Source of the DNA: Ignavibacteriales bacterium
GTDB taxonomy: Bacteria; Bacteroidota; Ignavibacteria; Tepidaquicellales; Tepidaquicellaceae
Length of the DNA stretch: 64,000 bases
Reading direction: 5' to 3'
Assembly (NCBI GenBank): GCA_020635255.1
Contig: JACKAC010000002.1
Coordinates: 620,001 to 684,000 of the forward strand
Of the stretch, positions 26,378-35,783 are shown piece after piece. How positions within the stretch are numbered: the stretch's first letter is position 1; every line of letters starts with the position of its first letter. The notes below the pieces were generated by a model that searched no databases, was not told where the DNA came from, and was given only the letters and a program-made list of their open reading frames with translations. Made by a program: the position numbers and the translations under genes.

Positions 26378-28975
26378 TTGATAAAGTTTATTTACATATT
26401 ACTCTTTTTACTTTTCCCGCTTGCTCTGTGCGCGCAGGTTGACCTCCAGGATACCCTCGGTACTCCTATCGATACCCTTTCTCCTCCACCCGATACTCTG
26501 GATGTAACTCTTGATACGCTATCCGGCGACACTGCTATTGTTACTATTGACACCTCTCGACAGGTTCAATCCGACATAGATGCCGTGGTAAATTACACCG
26601 CAAAGGATTCCGCCGTCTTTGATTTTAAAACAAATAAACTCATTCTCTACAATGAGGCGGTTCTCATCTATAAAGACTTACAGCTGAATTCTGGTGTGAT
26701 AATCCTTGACCGGGAAACGGAGGTGCTTGAGGGTATTGGTTTCCAGGACTCTACCCGGGAGGGTAAGTACGTCCAGACGCCCATTATGACGCAGGGGACG
26801 GATAAATATGAGGGAGTGCGCCTTGTATATAACTTCGCGACAAAGACGGGTAACGTTTCCATGGGATTTACTGAAGCTGAGCAGGGGTATTACTATGGCG
26901 AGATAATTAAAAAAGTTAATAATGAAGTTTACTTCGTCAAAAACGGTCGCTACACGACTTCAACGAACAGGGAGGATCCCGAATATTATTTCCTATCGCC
27001 TAAAATGAAGGTCATACCAAATGATAAGGTTATTGCGCAAAATGTTTTCCTGTATATAGAGGGTGTTCCCGTATTCTGGCTTCCATTTGCGGTTTTCCCG
27101 AATAGAAGCGGGCGTAGCTCCGGCATAATCCCGCCTACCTTCGGGTCCGACGGGACCTATGGGCAGTACATTGCAAACGGAGGTTACTTCTGGGCTATCA
27201 ATGACTTTATGGATATAAATGCTACCGTGAACATTTTTACGAAAGGAAGGTACGATTTTAAATCACGCTTCCGCTATGCGCAGAGATATGTAATGACGGG
27301 CAATATCGAAGCCGGCTACACAATGATAAGGCTCGGCGAAGACACCGACCCTGATAAGTTCACTTCCGACGAATGGGCTTTCAATATTAATCATAGCCAG
27401 AACATTACGCCGACGCTTTCGCTGACGGGAAATCTTTCCTTTGTGAGCGGTAAGAGCTACTATGACAATAATACCAATAATTTCGATGAACTCCTGAGGC
27501 AAAACGTAATATCTAATCTAACAGCGTCAAAATACTGGGAGGGGACTCCATTCTCGCTAAACCTGAATTACTATCGTGATCAGAATCTGCAAACAGGTGA
27601 CATTACACAGAGGCTCCCTAATCTTACTTTCAGCGTTACGGAAAATTATCCGTTCCGTTCTCCGTCCGGTTCATCCTATAACAGGAATTTTTACGAGGAT
27701 ATCGGCTTTTCGTATTCACTGAACGCGGTCAATAGTCTTACACGGACTACAACACAGACTACATCCGGTACCGACAGTACATATAATGATGATAAATACG
27801 GTGCCCGGCATAACGCAACTGTGAAATACTCACCTAAATTCAGTTTCATCAGTTTTACACCTTCGATAAATTACACAGAGATATGGTACCCGAACTCGAT
27901 TAGAAAGTCTTTCAATTCGGCGGACAGTTCGGTAACCGAAACAACTATAGACGGATTCAATGCAGTGCGTTATTTTAACGCGGCGCTTTCTTTCAATACG
28001 AACTTTGTCGGCATATTTACCCCTAATGTATTCAGCGTAACAGGTATTCGTCACACTATTACGCCTTCGCTCACTTATTCCTATTCACCCGATTTTTCCG
28101 ACCCGTCGTTCGGATATTATGGTACCTATACCGATGCCTCCGGTAACGATGTGAAGTATTCTTTCTATGAAAACGGTATCTTCGGGTCGCCGCCCTCCGG
28201 TGAAAGCCAGTTACTTTCGTTTTCGATGAATAATCTTTTTGAAATGAAGACTCGTGTGAATGACAGCACCGAAAATAAATTCCAGCTTATCAATATCACT
28301 TCTGGATTGAGCTATAACTTTGCCGCCGATTCATTGAAATTTTCGGAAATAACAAACACCTTCCGTACTAAAATAGGAAGCATACTAGACATATCCGGTT
28401 CGGCAAATTTTTCCCTTTATAAGTATAATGACAGCCTTAATTCACGTATAAACAGTTTCTTATGGGACGATGGAAAGGTCGCTGACCTGACAAACTTTAC
28501 CTTAAATCTTTCGACAGGTTTTGATTTTCTTTTTTCAAGCTCTCAAAAGGAAGAAAAAAAATCTACAACTAACGATACCCTTGCGGAAACGGAAAAGAGT
28601 ATAATAATAAAAGATAAGTACGATGCCGCTTACGACATACCGGTGAGCGGATCGATTAGTTATTTTTATAATCTGAACCAGAGCAATCCTAACAATATTA
28701 CACGTACTTCCAATCTGGGCTTCAGTGTTGATTTCAGTCTGTCGAAAAACTGGAACTTTGGTTTTAGAACTAATTACGATCTTATTAGTGAACAGCTTTC
28801 GGCGCCTTATTTTACCGCTTACCGCGATCTAAATTCGTGGGAGATGCTTTTTAATTGGTACCCAATTGGTGCATATCGGGGTTTCAAATTCGAGGTAAGA
28901 ATAAAAGCGCCTGATCTGCGCGATATTAAAATTGATAAGCAAACTAACGATAGGGGAGCATTCTCTAACTTTTAA
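26378..28975 (+). CDS. lptD: LPS-assembly protein LptD-like outer-membrane barrel
   Basis: An 865-residue protein with a signal peptide (TTG start; cleavage after CAQ). It has an OstA/LptA-like N-terminal domain (KLILYNEAVLIYKDLQLNSG ... EGVRLVYNFATKTGNV) and then the LptD barrel (IEGVPVFWLPFAVFPN, SGIIPPTFGSDGTYG). It inserts lipopolysaccharide into the outer leaflet. The E. coli disulfide cysteines are absent. A proline/threonine/aspartate-rich stretch (residues 25-65) precedes the OstA domain. dapF follows 7 bases on. Confidence 0.88.
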   Translation: MIKFIYILLFLLFPLALCAQVDLQDTLGTPIDTLSPPPDTLDVTLDTLSGDTAIVTIDTSRQVQSDIDAVVNYTAKDSAVFDFKTNKLILYNEAVLIYKDLQLNSGVIILDRETEVLEGIGFQDSTREGKYVQTPIMTQGTDKYEGVRLVYNFATKTGNVSMGFTEAEQGYYYGEIIKKVNNEVYFVKNGRYTTSTNREDPEYYFLSPKMKVIPNDKVIAQNVFLYIEGVPVFWLPFAVFPNRSGRSSGIIPPTFGSDGTYGQYIANGGYFWAINDFMDINATVNIFTKGRYDFKSRFRYAQRYVMTGNIEAGYTMIRLGEDTDPDKFTSDEWAFNINHSQNITPTLSLTGNLSFVSGKSYYDNNTNNFDELLRQNVISNLTASKYWEGTPFSLNLNYYRDQNLQTGDITQRLPNLTFSVTENYPFRSPSGSSYNRNFYEDIGFSYSLNAVNSLTRTTTQTTSGTDSTYNDDKYGARHNATVKYSPKFSFISFTPSINYTEIWYPNSIRKSFNSADSSVTETTIDGFNAVRYFNAALSFNTNFVGIFTPNVFSVTGIRHTITPSLTYSYSPDFSDPSFGYYGTYTDASGNDVKYSFYENGIFGSPPSGESQLLSFSMNNLFEMKTRVNDSTENKFQLINITSGLSYNFAADSLKFSEITNTFRTKIGSILDISGSANFSLYKYNDSLNSRINSFLWDDGKVADLTNFTLNLSTGFDFLFSSSQKEEKKSTTNDTLAETEKSIIIKDKYDAAYDIPVSGSISYFYNLNQSNPNNITRTSNLGFSVDFSLSKNWNFGFRTNYDLISEQLSAPYFTAYRDLNSWEMLFNWYPIGAYRGFKFEVRIKAPDLRDIKIDKQTNDRGAFSNF

Positions 28976-28982
28976 ACTAATT

Positions 28983-29795
28983 ATGGAATATCAAAAATAC
29001 TCCGGTGCAGGAAATAAATTCATCATCTTTGATAATCTCGATGACGGCATAACTAACCGCTCTGAAACCGTGCTTGGTCTGTTCGAAAACGGAAATAATG
29101 ATGAGATAGACGGAGTTATATTTGTCGAGAAAAGCACGCTGGGTGATTTCTGGATGAATTATTACAATAGAGATGGTACAGGAAATTCCCTTTGCGGTAA
29201 CGGACTTCGATGTACGGTGCAGTTCCTTCTGGATAATTCATTGACAGATAAACATGACCTAATCATTGAATCCATAGGGAAAACATTTCCGTGTAAAGTA
29301 AATGATGACGGTAAGATTACCGTTACGTTCCCTCCGCCTGAGATAATCCGTGCGGGCATAAAACTAAAAACTGCCCTTTCGGATTGGTCGGAAGACCTAC
29401 CCTGCTCATACATAAATGTCGGCACACCTCATATTGTTATTTTTATCGAAGACTTAGGGCTCGACTCACTCGAAGACGTTAAAGTCAATGAATGGGGAAG
29501 AAGCATTCGTATGCACAAGGACCTTATGCCGGAAGGTGCTAACGTCAACTTTATTAAGGTGATGGGTGATAATGAGATTGCAATGCGTACTTATGAGCGC
29601 GGAGTCGAACGGGAAACTCTTGCCTGCGGAACGGGTGCGCTCTCCTCTGCAATTACCGTCTTTGCCGTAAAGAATATCATCCCGCCTATCAATATCCTCG
29701 TTCGCTCTGGGGAGCATCTTACTGTGGGTTTTGATTATGATTCTAATGAAATTGGTGCGCTGACCTTGACCGGTGGAGCAGTCCGAATTAGCTAG
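28983..29795 (+). CDS. dapF: Diaminopimelate epimerase
   Basis: A 270-residue enzyme from the ATG at 28983 (an upstream in-frame start lies inside lptD). The two catalytic cysteines are at C71 (NSLCGNGLRC) and C215 (ETLACGTGA). It converts LL- to meso-diaminopimelate for lysine and peptidoglycan synthesis. It begins 7 bases after lptD and its last codons overlap the convergent GT-C gene by 4 bases. Confidence 0.95.
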   Translation: MEYQKYSGAGNKFIIFDNLDDGITNRSETVLGLFENGNNDEIDGVIFVEKSTLGDFWMNYYNRDGTGNSLCGNGLRCTVQFLLDNSLTDKHDLIIESIGKTFPCKVNDDGKITVTFPPPEIIRAGIKLKTALSDWSEDLPCSYINVGTPHIVIFIEDLGLDSLEDVKVNEWGRSIRMHKDLMPEGANVNFIKVMGDNEIAMRTYERGVERETLACGTGALSSAITVFAVKNIIPPINILVRSGEHLTVGFDYDSNEIGALTLTGGAVRIS

Positions 29796-32068
29796 AAGTA
29801 ATTAAACACCCAGTTTAATACCTGGTCACCCTGGTACCTTTGCGAAAATAACAGCTTTACCCAGTTGGTAGTCGTTATTTCGAAGAAGTCCTTATGTTTT
29901 AGTATTACCTTATTGTAATCCGAATCCGGGAACATCGCTATAATATTGCCAAGCGGATACTGTGTGTTTACGGTATCTTTCGGGGATAGGGGTATTTTTT
30001 TCAGGACGGTCGAGGTATCGGATGTACGGTATTCAGCCGTGTCGGTGTTTATATCCGGCGTAAGGTATTTATCCCCTTTGTATAAAAGCAGGTCGTCCTT
30101 CCGTTTCTCGTCCCATACTTTTAGCGCTACGGTGTAAATCCCTCCTTCGAAAGGCGATCCTCCGTACTTTGTAGAGTAATTCAATACGGCGAACGGACTG
30201 AGTACAGCTATATTTTTTATCTCGTTCGTCTCTATAAGCGTCTCTATGTTCCTCTCTGAAAATATCTTATTGCTCAGGGAATATACAGTCGAGTCATTAT
30301 CCGGGTTTACTATTTCCAGTACATACTTGTAGCGGTTGAATTCGAAGTTATTATAATCGATGCTGTCGATAATATTCGTATCGGTTGCAGTCCATGAGAT
30401 CGTTACAGTACTCGGATTCAATCCGAAATTCGTGTTATCTATGTAAAAACTTTTCAATCCCAGCATCCTGTTGTAATTTATCAGGTCGGGATTTTCTTCG
30501 AGCGGGGTCAGGTTTTTAGAGAATATCGAGATAGTCGAATCGTTCACGCTTGATTTCCTGCCCTTCACATAAAACACTTTATATTCGCCGATCTCCTCAT
30601 TCTCTATACCCATTTTACGAAGCTTCTCGGTATATCCGTCGCTCTTTATCACGGCAAGCTCGATGTCCTTCTTTTCGAGGAATTTCTTTATGGCGAGTAT
30701 ATTTAGGTCGTCCTGCTTCTTTTTGCTGACCGGCTTTTCCTCCGATCCTTCCCGGAGTTCCCCTAATACAAACCTCCCCGGGTCATTTGATAATGCCTGC
30801 AATGCAAATAGATCGTAATATCCCTCTATCTCCTCAAAATATATCTTACCGTTATCCCCGAAATACTTATTACTTATCATATCGTCCAGCAGGCGTCCTA
30901 CTTCGAATGTATCTTCTCTGAATGGGGGCGGGTAATAGTAGCACCACACGATATTAACCAGTATAAATGCTGAGATTAGCCCCGCTGCGATCTCCCTCCT
31001 GAATTCGAATACCTGCTCCACCGAAAACGGCACTAAAAATAGCGCGTTCAATACCACATACCGCGAGATCATATTCGTACCTCCGGTGCCTAGCATTGCA
31101 TGCACAATGAGGAATGTAAGTTGAAGGAGGTTGAATACAAGGAATATCCTGTGCAGACTGCTCCTTCTCTCCTTAAATGTCTCGAATATTATTTTTATAG
31201 AGAAGATTGTTGTGAGCGGCGCTATGTAGAATATGAAAGTCGGATACTGAATCGTTCTTTGAAGAAGACCGGCTGAGTTGAACTGGTCGAATATCTTCGT
31301 TGTCTCCACAGCAAAGAACATTGCATTATTATGGTCTATGTAGTTCTGCAAAAACCACCATATTATCGTAACCATGGAGATGCACGAAATAAGAACGTTC
31401 TTCATCAGGTTTCCCGTAAGCTTTCTTTGCGGGAAGAAATCCCATGCTACCAGTATGATAAATCCTGCTGTAAAGAACCATCCCTCGTAACGGAAAACGT
31501 TAGCAAGAGCGAAGCATATACTTGCCGCTACAAGCAATGACCGGTGTACTTTCCCGTCATTTCTCCACTTCATGAAGTAATAAAAGCCCATTGTTGTAAA
31601 ACAGAAGAATATAGGCTCAGGAAGCCCGGATATGCTTAACCAAACCTGGAAAGGGAAAAAAATGAATATTAAAGTTGAAAAGAATGCTATCTTTCTGTTG
31701 AAACAAAGGTCGATCAGCTTAAAATAATACACCATACATACTGCTGAAAAGACCGAACTTACTAAATTCGATGCCAGCATGAGGTTCTTTACGAATATCA
31801 TCACAAAGCCTACTATCCAGAAATGCGGGGTGAGCCAGACTCCGGAGCTTATCTCTGGATGCTGGAGCCATTCATAAGATTTTACCGTTCTCGTGTAATC
31901 GTCTGCGGAGAGCCACCTGTATCCCGATTGCAATATCATTATTTGGAATACGGTTTTTACTATTAGAAGTCCTATGATGAGGTAAAGCGGGTTGGCGAAA
32001 ATATTAAATCCTTCCCTGGCTTTCGGTTCTTCTTTTACTTCTTCGTATGTTAGTGCATCGCCCTGCAA
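29792..32068 (-). CDS. GT-C type membrane glycosyltransferase-like protein
   Basis: A 758-residue protein with about ten membrane helices in its N-terminal 400 residues and a large soluble C-terminal part. The first extracytoplasmic loop carries GYRWLSADDYTRTVKSYEWL, with an acidic DD pair in the position of the GT-C catalytic aspartates. The mannosyltransferase/PMT superfamily is likely, but acceptor and donor are unknown. The soluble tail has no recognised domain. It is 6 bases downstream of the histidine kinase gene on the same strand. Confidence 0.7.
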   Translation of the reverse strand: MQGDALTYEEVKEEPKAREGFNIFANPLYLIIGLLIVKTVFQIMILQSGYRWLSADDYTRTVKSYEWLQHPEISSGVWLTPHFWIVGFVMIFVKNLMLASNLVSSVFSAVCMVYYFKLIDLCFNRKIAFFSTLIFIFFPFQVWLSISGLPEPIFFCFTTMGFYYFMKWRNDGKVHRSLLVAASICFALANVFRYEGWFFTAGFIILVAWDFFPQRKLTGNLMKNVLISCISMVTIIWWFLQNYIDHNNAMFFAVETTKIFDQFNSAGLLQRTIQYPTFIFYIAPLTTIFSIKIIFETFKERRSSLHRIFLVFNLLQLTFLIVHAMLGTGGTNMISRYVVLNALFLVPFSVEQVFEFRREIAAGLISAFILVNIVWCYYYPPPFREDTFEVGRLLDDMISNKYFGDNGKIYFEEIEGYYDLFALQALSNDPGRFVLGELREGSEEKPVSKKKQDDLNILAIKKFLEKKDIELAVIKSDGYTEKLRKMGIENEEIGEYKVFYVKGRKSSVNDSTISIFSKNLTPLEENPDLINYNRMLGLKSFYIDNTNFGLNPSTVTISWTATDTNIIDSIDYNNFEFNRYKYVLEIVNPDNDSTVYSLSNKIFSERNIETLIETNEIKNIAVLSPFAVLNYSTKYGGSPFEGGIYTVALKVWDEKRKDDLLLYKGDKYLTPDINTDTAEYRTSDTSTVLKKIPLSPKDTVNTQYPLGNIIAMFPDSDYNKVILKHKDFFEITTTNWVKLLFSQRYQGDQVLNWVFNYF

Positions 32069-32074
32069 GCCCCG

Positions 32075-33298
32075 TTAATTATCCTTATTTAATTTTATCC
32101 TGAATGTAGCTCCTTTACCCACTGCCGAGTCCAGCAGGAAAAATTTACCGCTATGGTAATCTTCGATTATACGCTTCGACAGGCTTAATCCTAATCCCCA
32201 GCCCCTTTGCTTTGTAGAGTATCCTGGTCTGAATATATCCTTTTTGTGTTTCATGTCCACGCCTTTACCGCTGTCCGTAACGTCTATTACTGCCTCGTGT
32301 CCTACGGTATAAACCTTGATGCTTATTTCTCCGGAAGGTTTGTCCATTGCGTCTAAGGAGTTCTTTAATAGGTTCTCAATTACCCACTCGAATAGATCCG
32401 TATTGATGTTTGCGCAGATATTATCATCACCTTCGATGTTAATCTTAACTTTCTTTACAGGCTTTCCGTCTATGGTCGTAAGCGTCGGTATTCTTTTTTC
32501 TATATAATTTACCACGTGGGTGATCGCTTCCTTCAGGTTCTCCGACTTGAGTAGAGGCTGTGATCCTATCTTTGAAAATCTTCCCGCGATCTTATTCAGC
32601 TTTTCGAGATCCTTCTCTATTTCGGATGTTACTTCCTCCAGCTCACCGCTTCCCGGTTTGACGTTCTTAAGCATCTCCGTCCACCCCATAAGTGAAGACA
32701 GGGGAGTACCAAGCTGGTGCGCCGTCTCTCTCGAAAGTCCGACCCATATACTGCTCTGCTCGTTCTTCTTAATATATGAGAACCCTATGTAGCCCAGAAA
32801 TACAAAAAGCCCCGCTATCAAAAATTCCATGTAAGGCAATAATTTCAATTCCGTAACAAGTCCCGATTGTCCGTAGTGAACGTAACTCAATATCAGTGTG
32901 TCCTGGTCCAGAACATATTTTACCGCTATGGGATCGTTTATTTCCGACATTTCTTTTGCCATGGCAAAGAATTTTGCCGAATCCTGTGAGGAGAGTCCCT
33001 TTGTCGAATCAAAATCCACGTTCTTAAAGAACGTGATAGTTTTGTAATCCTTATCCGTCGCGATTATCGGAAAATCTATCTGCGTTATTATCTCCTCAAA
33101 GATAAATGTGTATTCGCCGGTCTCGTTTTCCGCATTTGCGAGGTATTCAAGTGAACGCGCGTACAGCCCCGCGATCTGCTTTTCCCTCTGCTGTATCTTG
33201 GTTGCCAGATGCTGTGTATAAAACAGTATTAATCCTACAATTAAGAGACCGCTTGCAGCGAGTGCGATTTTTATGTCAAATGAGCCGAATTTATTCAT
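32075..33298 (-). CDS. Sensor histidine kinase
   Basis: A 407-residue kinase with two membrane helices (about 11-27 and 155-172) bounding an extracytoplasmic sensor of about 125 residues. The H-box is SRETAHQLGTPLSSL (His194). The HATPase domain has NLLKNSLDAMDKP (N-box), VDVTDSGKGVDMKH (G1) and TKQRGWGLGLSLSKRII (G2). No response regulator is adjacent, so its partner is elsewhere. It is divergent from the FecCD permease and upstream of the GT-C gene. Confidence 0.9.
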   Translation of the reverse strand: MNKFGSFDIKIALAASGLLIVGLILFYTQHLATKIQQREKQIAGLYARSLEYLANAENETGEYTFIFEEIITQIDFPIIATDKDYKTITFFKNVDFDSTKGLSSQDSAKFFAMAKEMSEINDPIAVKYVLDQDTLILSYVHYGQSGLVTELKLLPYMEFLIAGLFVFLGYIGFSYIKKNEQSSIWVGLSRETAHQLGTPLSSLMGWTEMLKNVKPGSGELEEVTSEIEKDLEKLNKIAGRFSKIGSQPLLKSENLKEAITHVVNYIEKRIPTLTTIDGKPVKKVKINIEGDDNICANINTDLFEWVIENLLKNSLDAMDKPSGEISIKVYTVGHEAVIDVTDSGKGVDMKHKKDIFRPGYSTKQRGWGLGLSLSKRIIEDYHSGKFFLLDSAVGKGATFRIKLNKDN

Positions 33299-33363
33299 TC
33301 CTATAAAATAAAGACTATGTTAAATTATAAAAATATAGTATTACGGAATATTAAACATTCTTT

Positions 33364-34365
33364 TTGAAGAAAAAATTAACCATCCTACTGGCGCTAAGTA
33401 TTATATTCTTAATATCTATTATAGTTTCCGTAGCACTTGGCAATATAAACATTTCATTTTTAGAAATAATCGGAATTTTTAATACGGATAATGAGGTCGT
33501 AAAAAAGGTTATTCTCGATATTCGGCTTCCCAGAGTGCTAAATTCCGCCGCCATAGGATTTGCCCTTTCCGCTTCTGGTATTATTCTCCAGTCACTTCTG
33601 CGAAATAATCTTGCTGAACCCGGATTACTCGGAATTTCCGCCGGGGCAGGTTTCGGTGCGATCGTTATTTTTGTATTTGGGATTTCCACTTCCTTCTGGA
33701 TGGTAACGCCCTTTGCTTTTGCTACTGCTATTCTTACAACAATGCTGATTTTTGCCATCGCGCGAGGAATGAACGCAAAATATTCCAATTTCATTTCTTC
33801 AAATAAGATCATTCTCGCCGGGCTTGCTATAAACGCCTTCCTGGGTTCCGTGAACGGATTCCTGCTCCTTCGCTCCGGTGAAAATGTGAAACAGATACTT
33901 TACTGGCTCAATGGCAGTCTCTCCGGCAGGGGATGGGAAGAGTTTAATATAATTATCATTCCCGTTATCATTGCGCTGATCTTTTCGATGCTCATATCGA
34001 AGGAGCTAAACGTGATGAATATGGGCGAAGAGTTCGCGGTCTCACTTGGTGTCAATCTAAAACGCATGCAGACTGTCTCTATAGCTCTTGCATCCGTCCT
34101 TGCCGCCTGTGCGGTAGCAGTCGCAGGCATTATTACGTTCGTTGGTCTCATAGTCCCCAATATTGCTAAACTCCTGCTGGGCTCAGATAACAGGTACACT
34201 GTTCCCGCCTCCATTCTGCTTGGCGGAATATTCATGGTCGTGTCGGATACTTTAGCCAGGATGGTCATTGCCCCGTCGGAGATTCCCGTAGGAGTAGTCA
34301 CCTCCTTTGTCGGTGCGCCCATATTCGTTTGGCTTATTTATAAACGTGATAAGCAGAGAGTATGA
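33364..34365 (+). CDS. FecCD family ABC permease (siderophore/B12 type)
   Basis: A 333-residue inner-membrane permease with about ten helices and the family segments LPRVLNSAAIGFALSASG, GLLGISAGAGFGA, LAGLAINAFLGSVNGFLLL and GIITFVGLIVPNIAKLLLG. It would import iron-siderophore, heme or cobalamin. The start is a TTG at 33364. No ATPase or binding protein is adjacent. It overlaps mnmE by 4 bases (ATGA), which couples it to an unrelated tRNA-modification gene. Confidence 0.88.
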   Translation: MKKKLTILLALSIIFLISIIVSVALGNINISFLEIIGIFNTDNEVVKKVILDIRLPRVLNSAAIGFALSASGIILQSLLRNNLAEPGLLGISAGAGFGAIVIFVFGISTSFWMVTPFAFATAILTTMLIFAIARGMNAKYSNFISSNKIILAGLAINAFLGSVNGFLLLRSGENVKQILYWLNGSLSGRGWEEFNIIIIPVIIALIFSMLISKELNVMNMGEEFAVSLGVNLKRMQTVSIALASVLAACAVAVAGIITFVGLIVPNIAKLLLGSDNRYTVPASILLGGIFMVVSDTLARMVIAPSEIPVGVVTSFVGAPIFVWLIYKRDKQRV

Positions 34366-35741
34366 GCGCCAACTTGACAGATACAATAGCCGCAATTGCG
34401 ACACCGCCTGGTGAAGGAGGTATATCCGTTATCCGTGTCTCCGGTGAAAATACCTTCACTATTATTGAAAAAATATTCTCCTCCGCTGAAGAAAAGTTTA
34501 CTCCCGTCGTTATTGGTAGTTTCAATTCCCATACCGTTCATTTCGGATATATATTCGATGAAGGTAACCTGGTGGATGAGGTGCTAATAACGGTTTTTAA
34601 AAACCCCGGTACATATACGGGTGAAGATGTTGTGGAGATCTCATCACACGGCGGTACGTTCGTCGCCGCTAAGATACTCCGCCTTCTCTTTAAGCAAGGC
34701 GCGCGGCTTGCCGAACCTGGTGAATTTACCAAACGCGCTTTCCTCAATGGAAGGATGGACCTCTCGCAGGCTGAAGCCGTTGCTGATCTTATCCATGCCA
34801 AAACCGAATCAGCGCACGAATCCTCCATTAAACAGCTCGAAGGCTCGCTCTCCCATTATGTTTCAAAAGTGAAAGAGGATATCCTTAATGCCGTTTCGCT
34901 GGTAGAGTTGGAGCTCGATTTTGCTGAGGAGGACCTCGAATTTGTTCACAAAAAGGAACTTCGGGATAAGCTCACGGCTATCATCGGTGATATAGATAAG
35001 ATAATTGCTTCATACATTACCGGCCGTGTTATCCGTGAAGGGGCGAAGCTCGTCATTGCCGGAAATCCTAACGCCGGTAAGTCCTCACTGTTCAATCACC
35101 TTCTGCGGACCAACCGCGCGATAGTAAGCGACATTGCCGGAACTACACGCGATTACATCGAGGAAAACCTGATTATCGACGGGGTTTTGTTCAATCTTAC
35201 CGATACAGCAGGCTTGCGTATTTCGGATGATACTATCGAAAGTGAGGGCATAAAACGAAGCTACGAGCGTATGAAAGAGGCTGATCTTATTCTGTTTTTG
35301 ATAGATTCATCGGAAGATGAAACATCCATTCAAAATAACATAAAATACTTCGATGATAATTTCGACACTGGAAAATCCATAATGATCTTTTCAAAATCCG
35401 ACCTGAACAAACAACCCGGAAAACCAGGTCTCCATATTTCGATACTTAATGATGATTCTATAGAAGAGTTAAAAAAGGAAATGGTCGCAAAAGTTTTCTC
35501 TAAAGAAGGCTCCGTTTCATCCGGAGACATAATTCTTACTAACCTCCGCCACAAAACCTGCCTTGAAAACACCGTCGAGTCACTCCGCAATGCTGTGAAA
35601 ACCCTCGACGATAATATGAGCGGAGAATACATTTCCGTTGACCTCCGAAACGCCCTCTCTCACCTCGGCGAGATAACCGGCGAAGTAACCAACGAAGACA
35701 TCCTTGCCAATATCTTCTCAAAATTCTGCATCGGCAAATAA
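34362..35741 (+). CDS. mnmE: tRNA modification GTPase MnmE
   Basis: A 459-residue enzyme with the N-terminal tetrahydrofolate-binding domain (DTIAAIATPPGEGGISVIR), a helical domain and the G domain: GNPNAGKSSLFN (about 234-245), SDIAGTTRDYIEE, LTDTAGLR and SKSDLN. The C-terminal CIGK is the characteristic catalytic end. With MnmG it installs 5-carboxymethylaminomethyl on U34 of tRNAs. It overlaps the FecCD permease by 4 bases. Confidence 0.97.
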   Translation: MSANLTDTIAAIATPPGEGGISVIRVSGENTFTIIEKIFSSAEEKFTPVVIGSFNSHTVHFGYIFDEGNLVDEVLITVFKNPGTYTGEDVVEISSHGGTFVAAKILRLLFKQGARLAEPGEFTKRAFLNGRMDLSQAEAVADLIHAKTESAHESSIKQLEGSLSHYVSKVKEDILNAVSLVELELDFAEEDLEFVHKKELRDKLTAIIGDIDKIIASYITGRVIREGAKLVIAGNPNAGKSSLFNHLLRTNRAIVSDIAGTTRDYIEENLIIDGVLFNLTDTAGLRISDDTIESEGIKRSYERMKEADLILFLIDSSEDETSIQNNIKYFDDNFDTGKSIMIFSKSDLNKQPGKPGLHISILNDDSIEELKKEMVAKVFSKEGSVSSGDIILTNLRHKTCLENTVESLRNAVKTLDDNMSGEYISVDLRNALSHLGEITGEVTNEDILANIFSKFCIGK

Positions 35742-35783
35742 TTTCAACCTTATTATTTTATTTTTATTTACTATTTTTTATGG

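Noticed and set aside
28932..28982. Upstream start for dapF
   Set aside because: It lies inside lptD, and the DapF family begins at the MEYQKYSGAGN segment.
33364..34365. A complete siderophore ABC operon
   Set aside because: No ATPase or substrate-binding gene is adjacent; only the permease is present.
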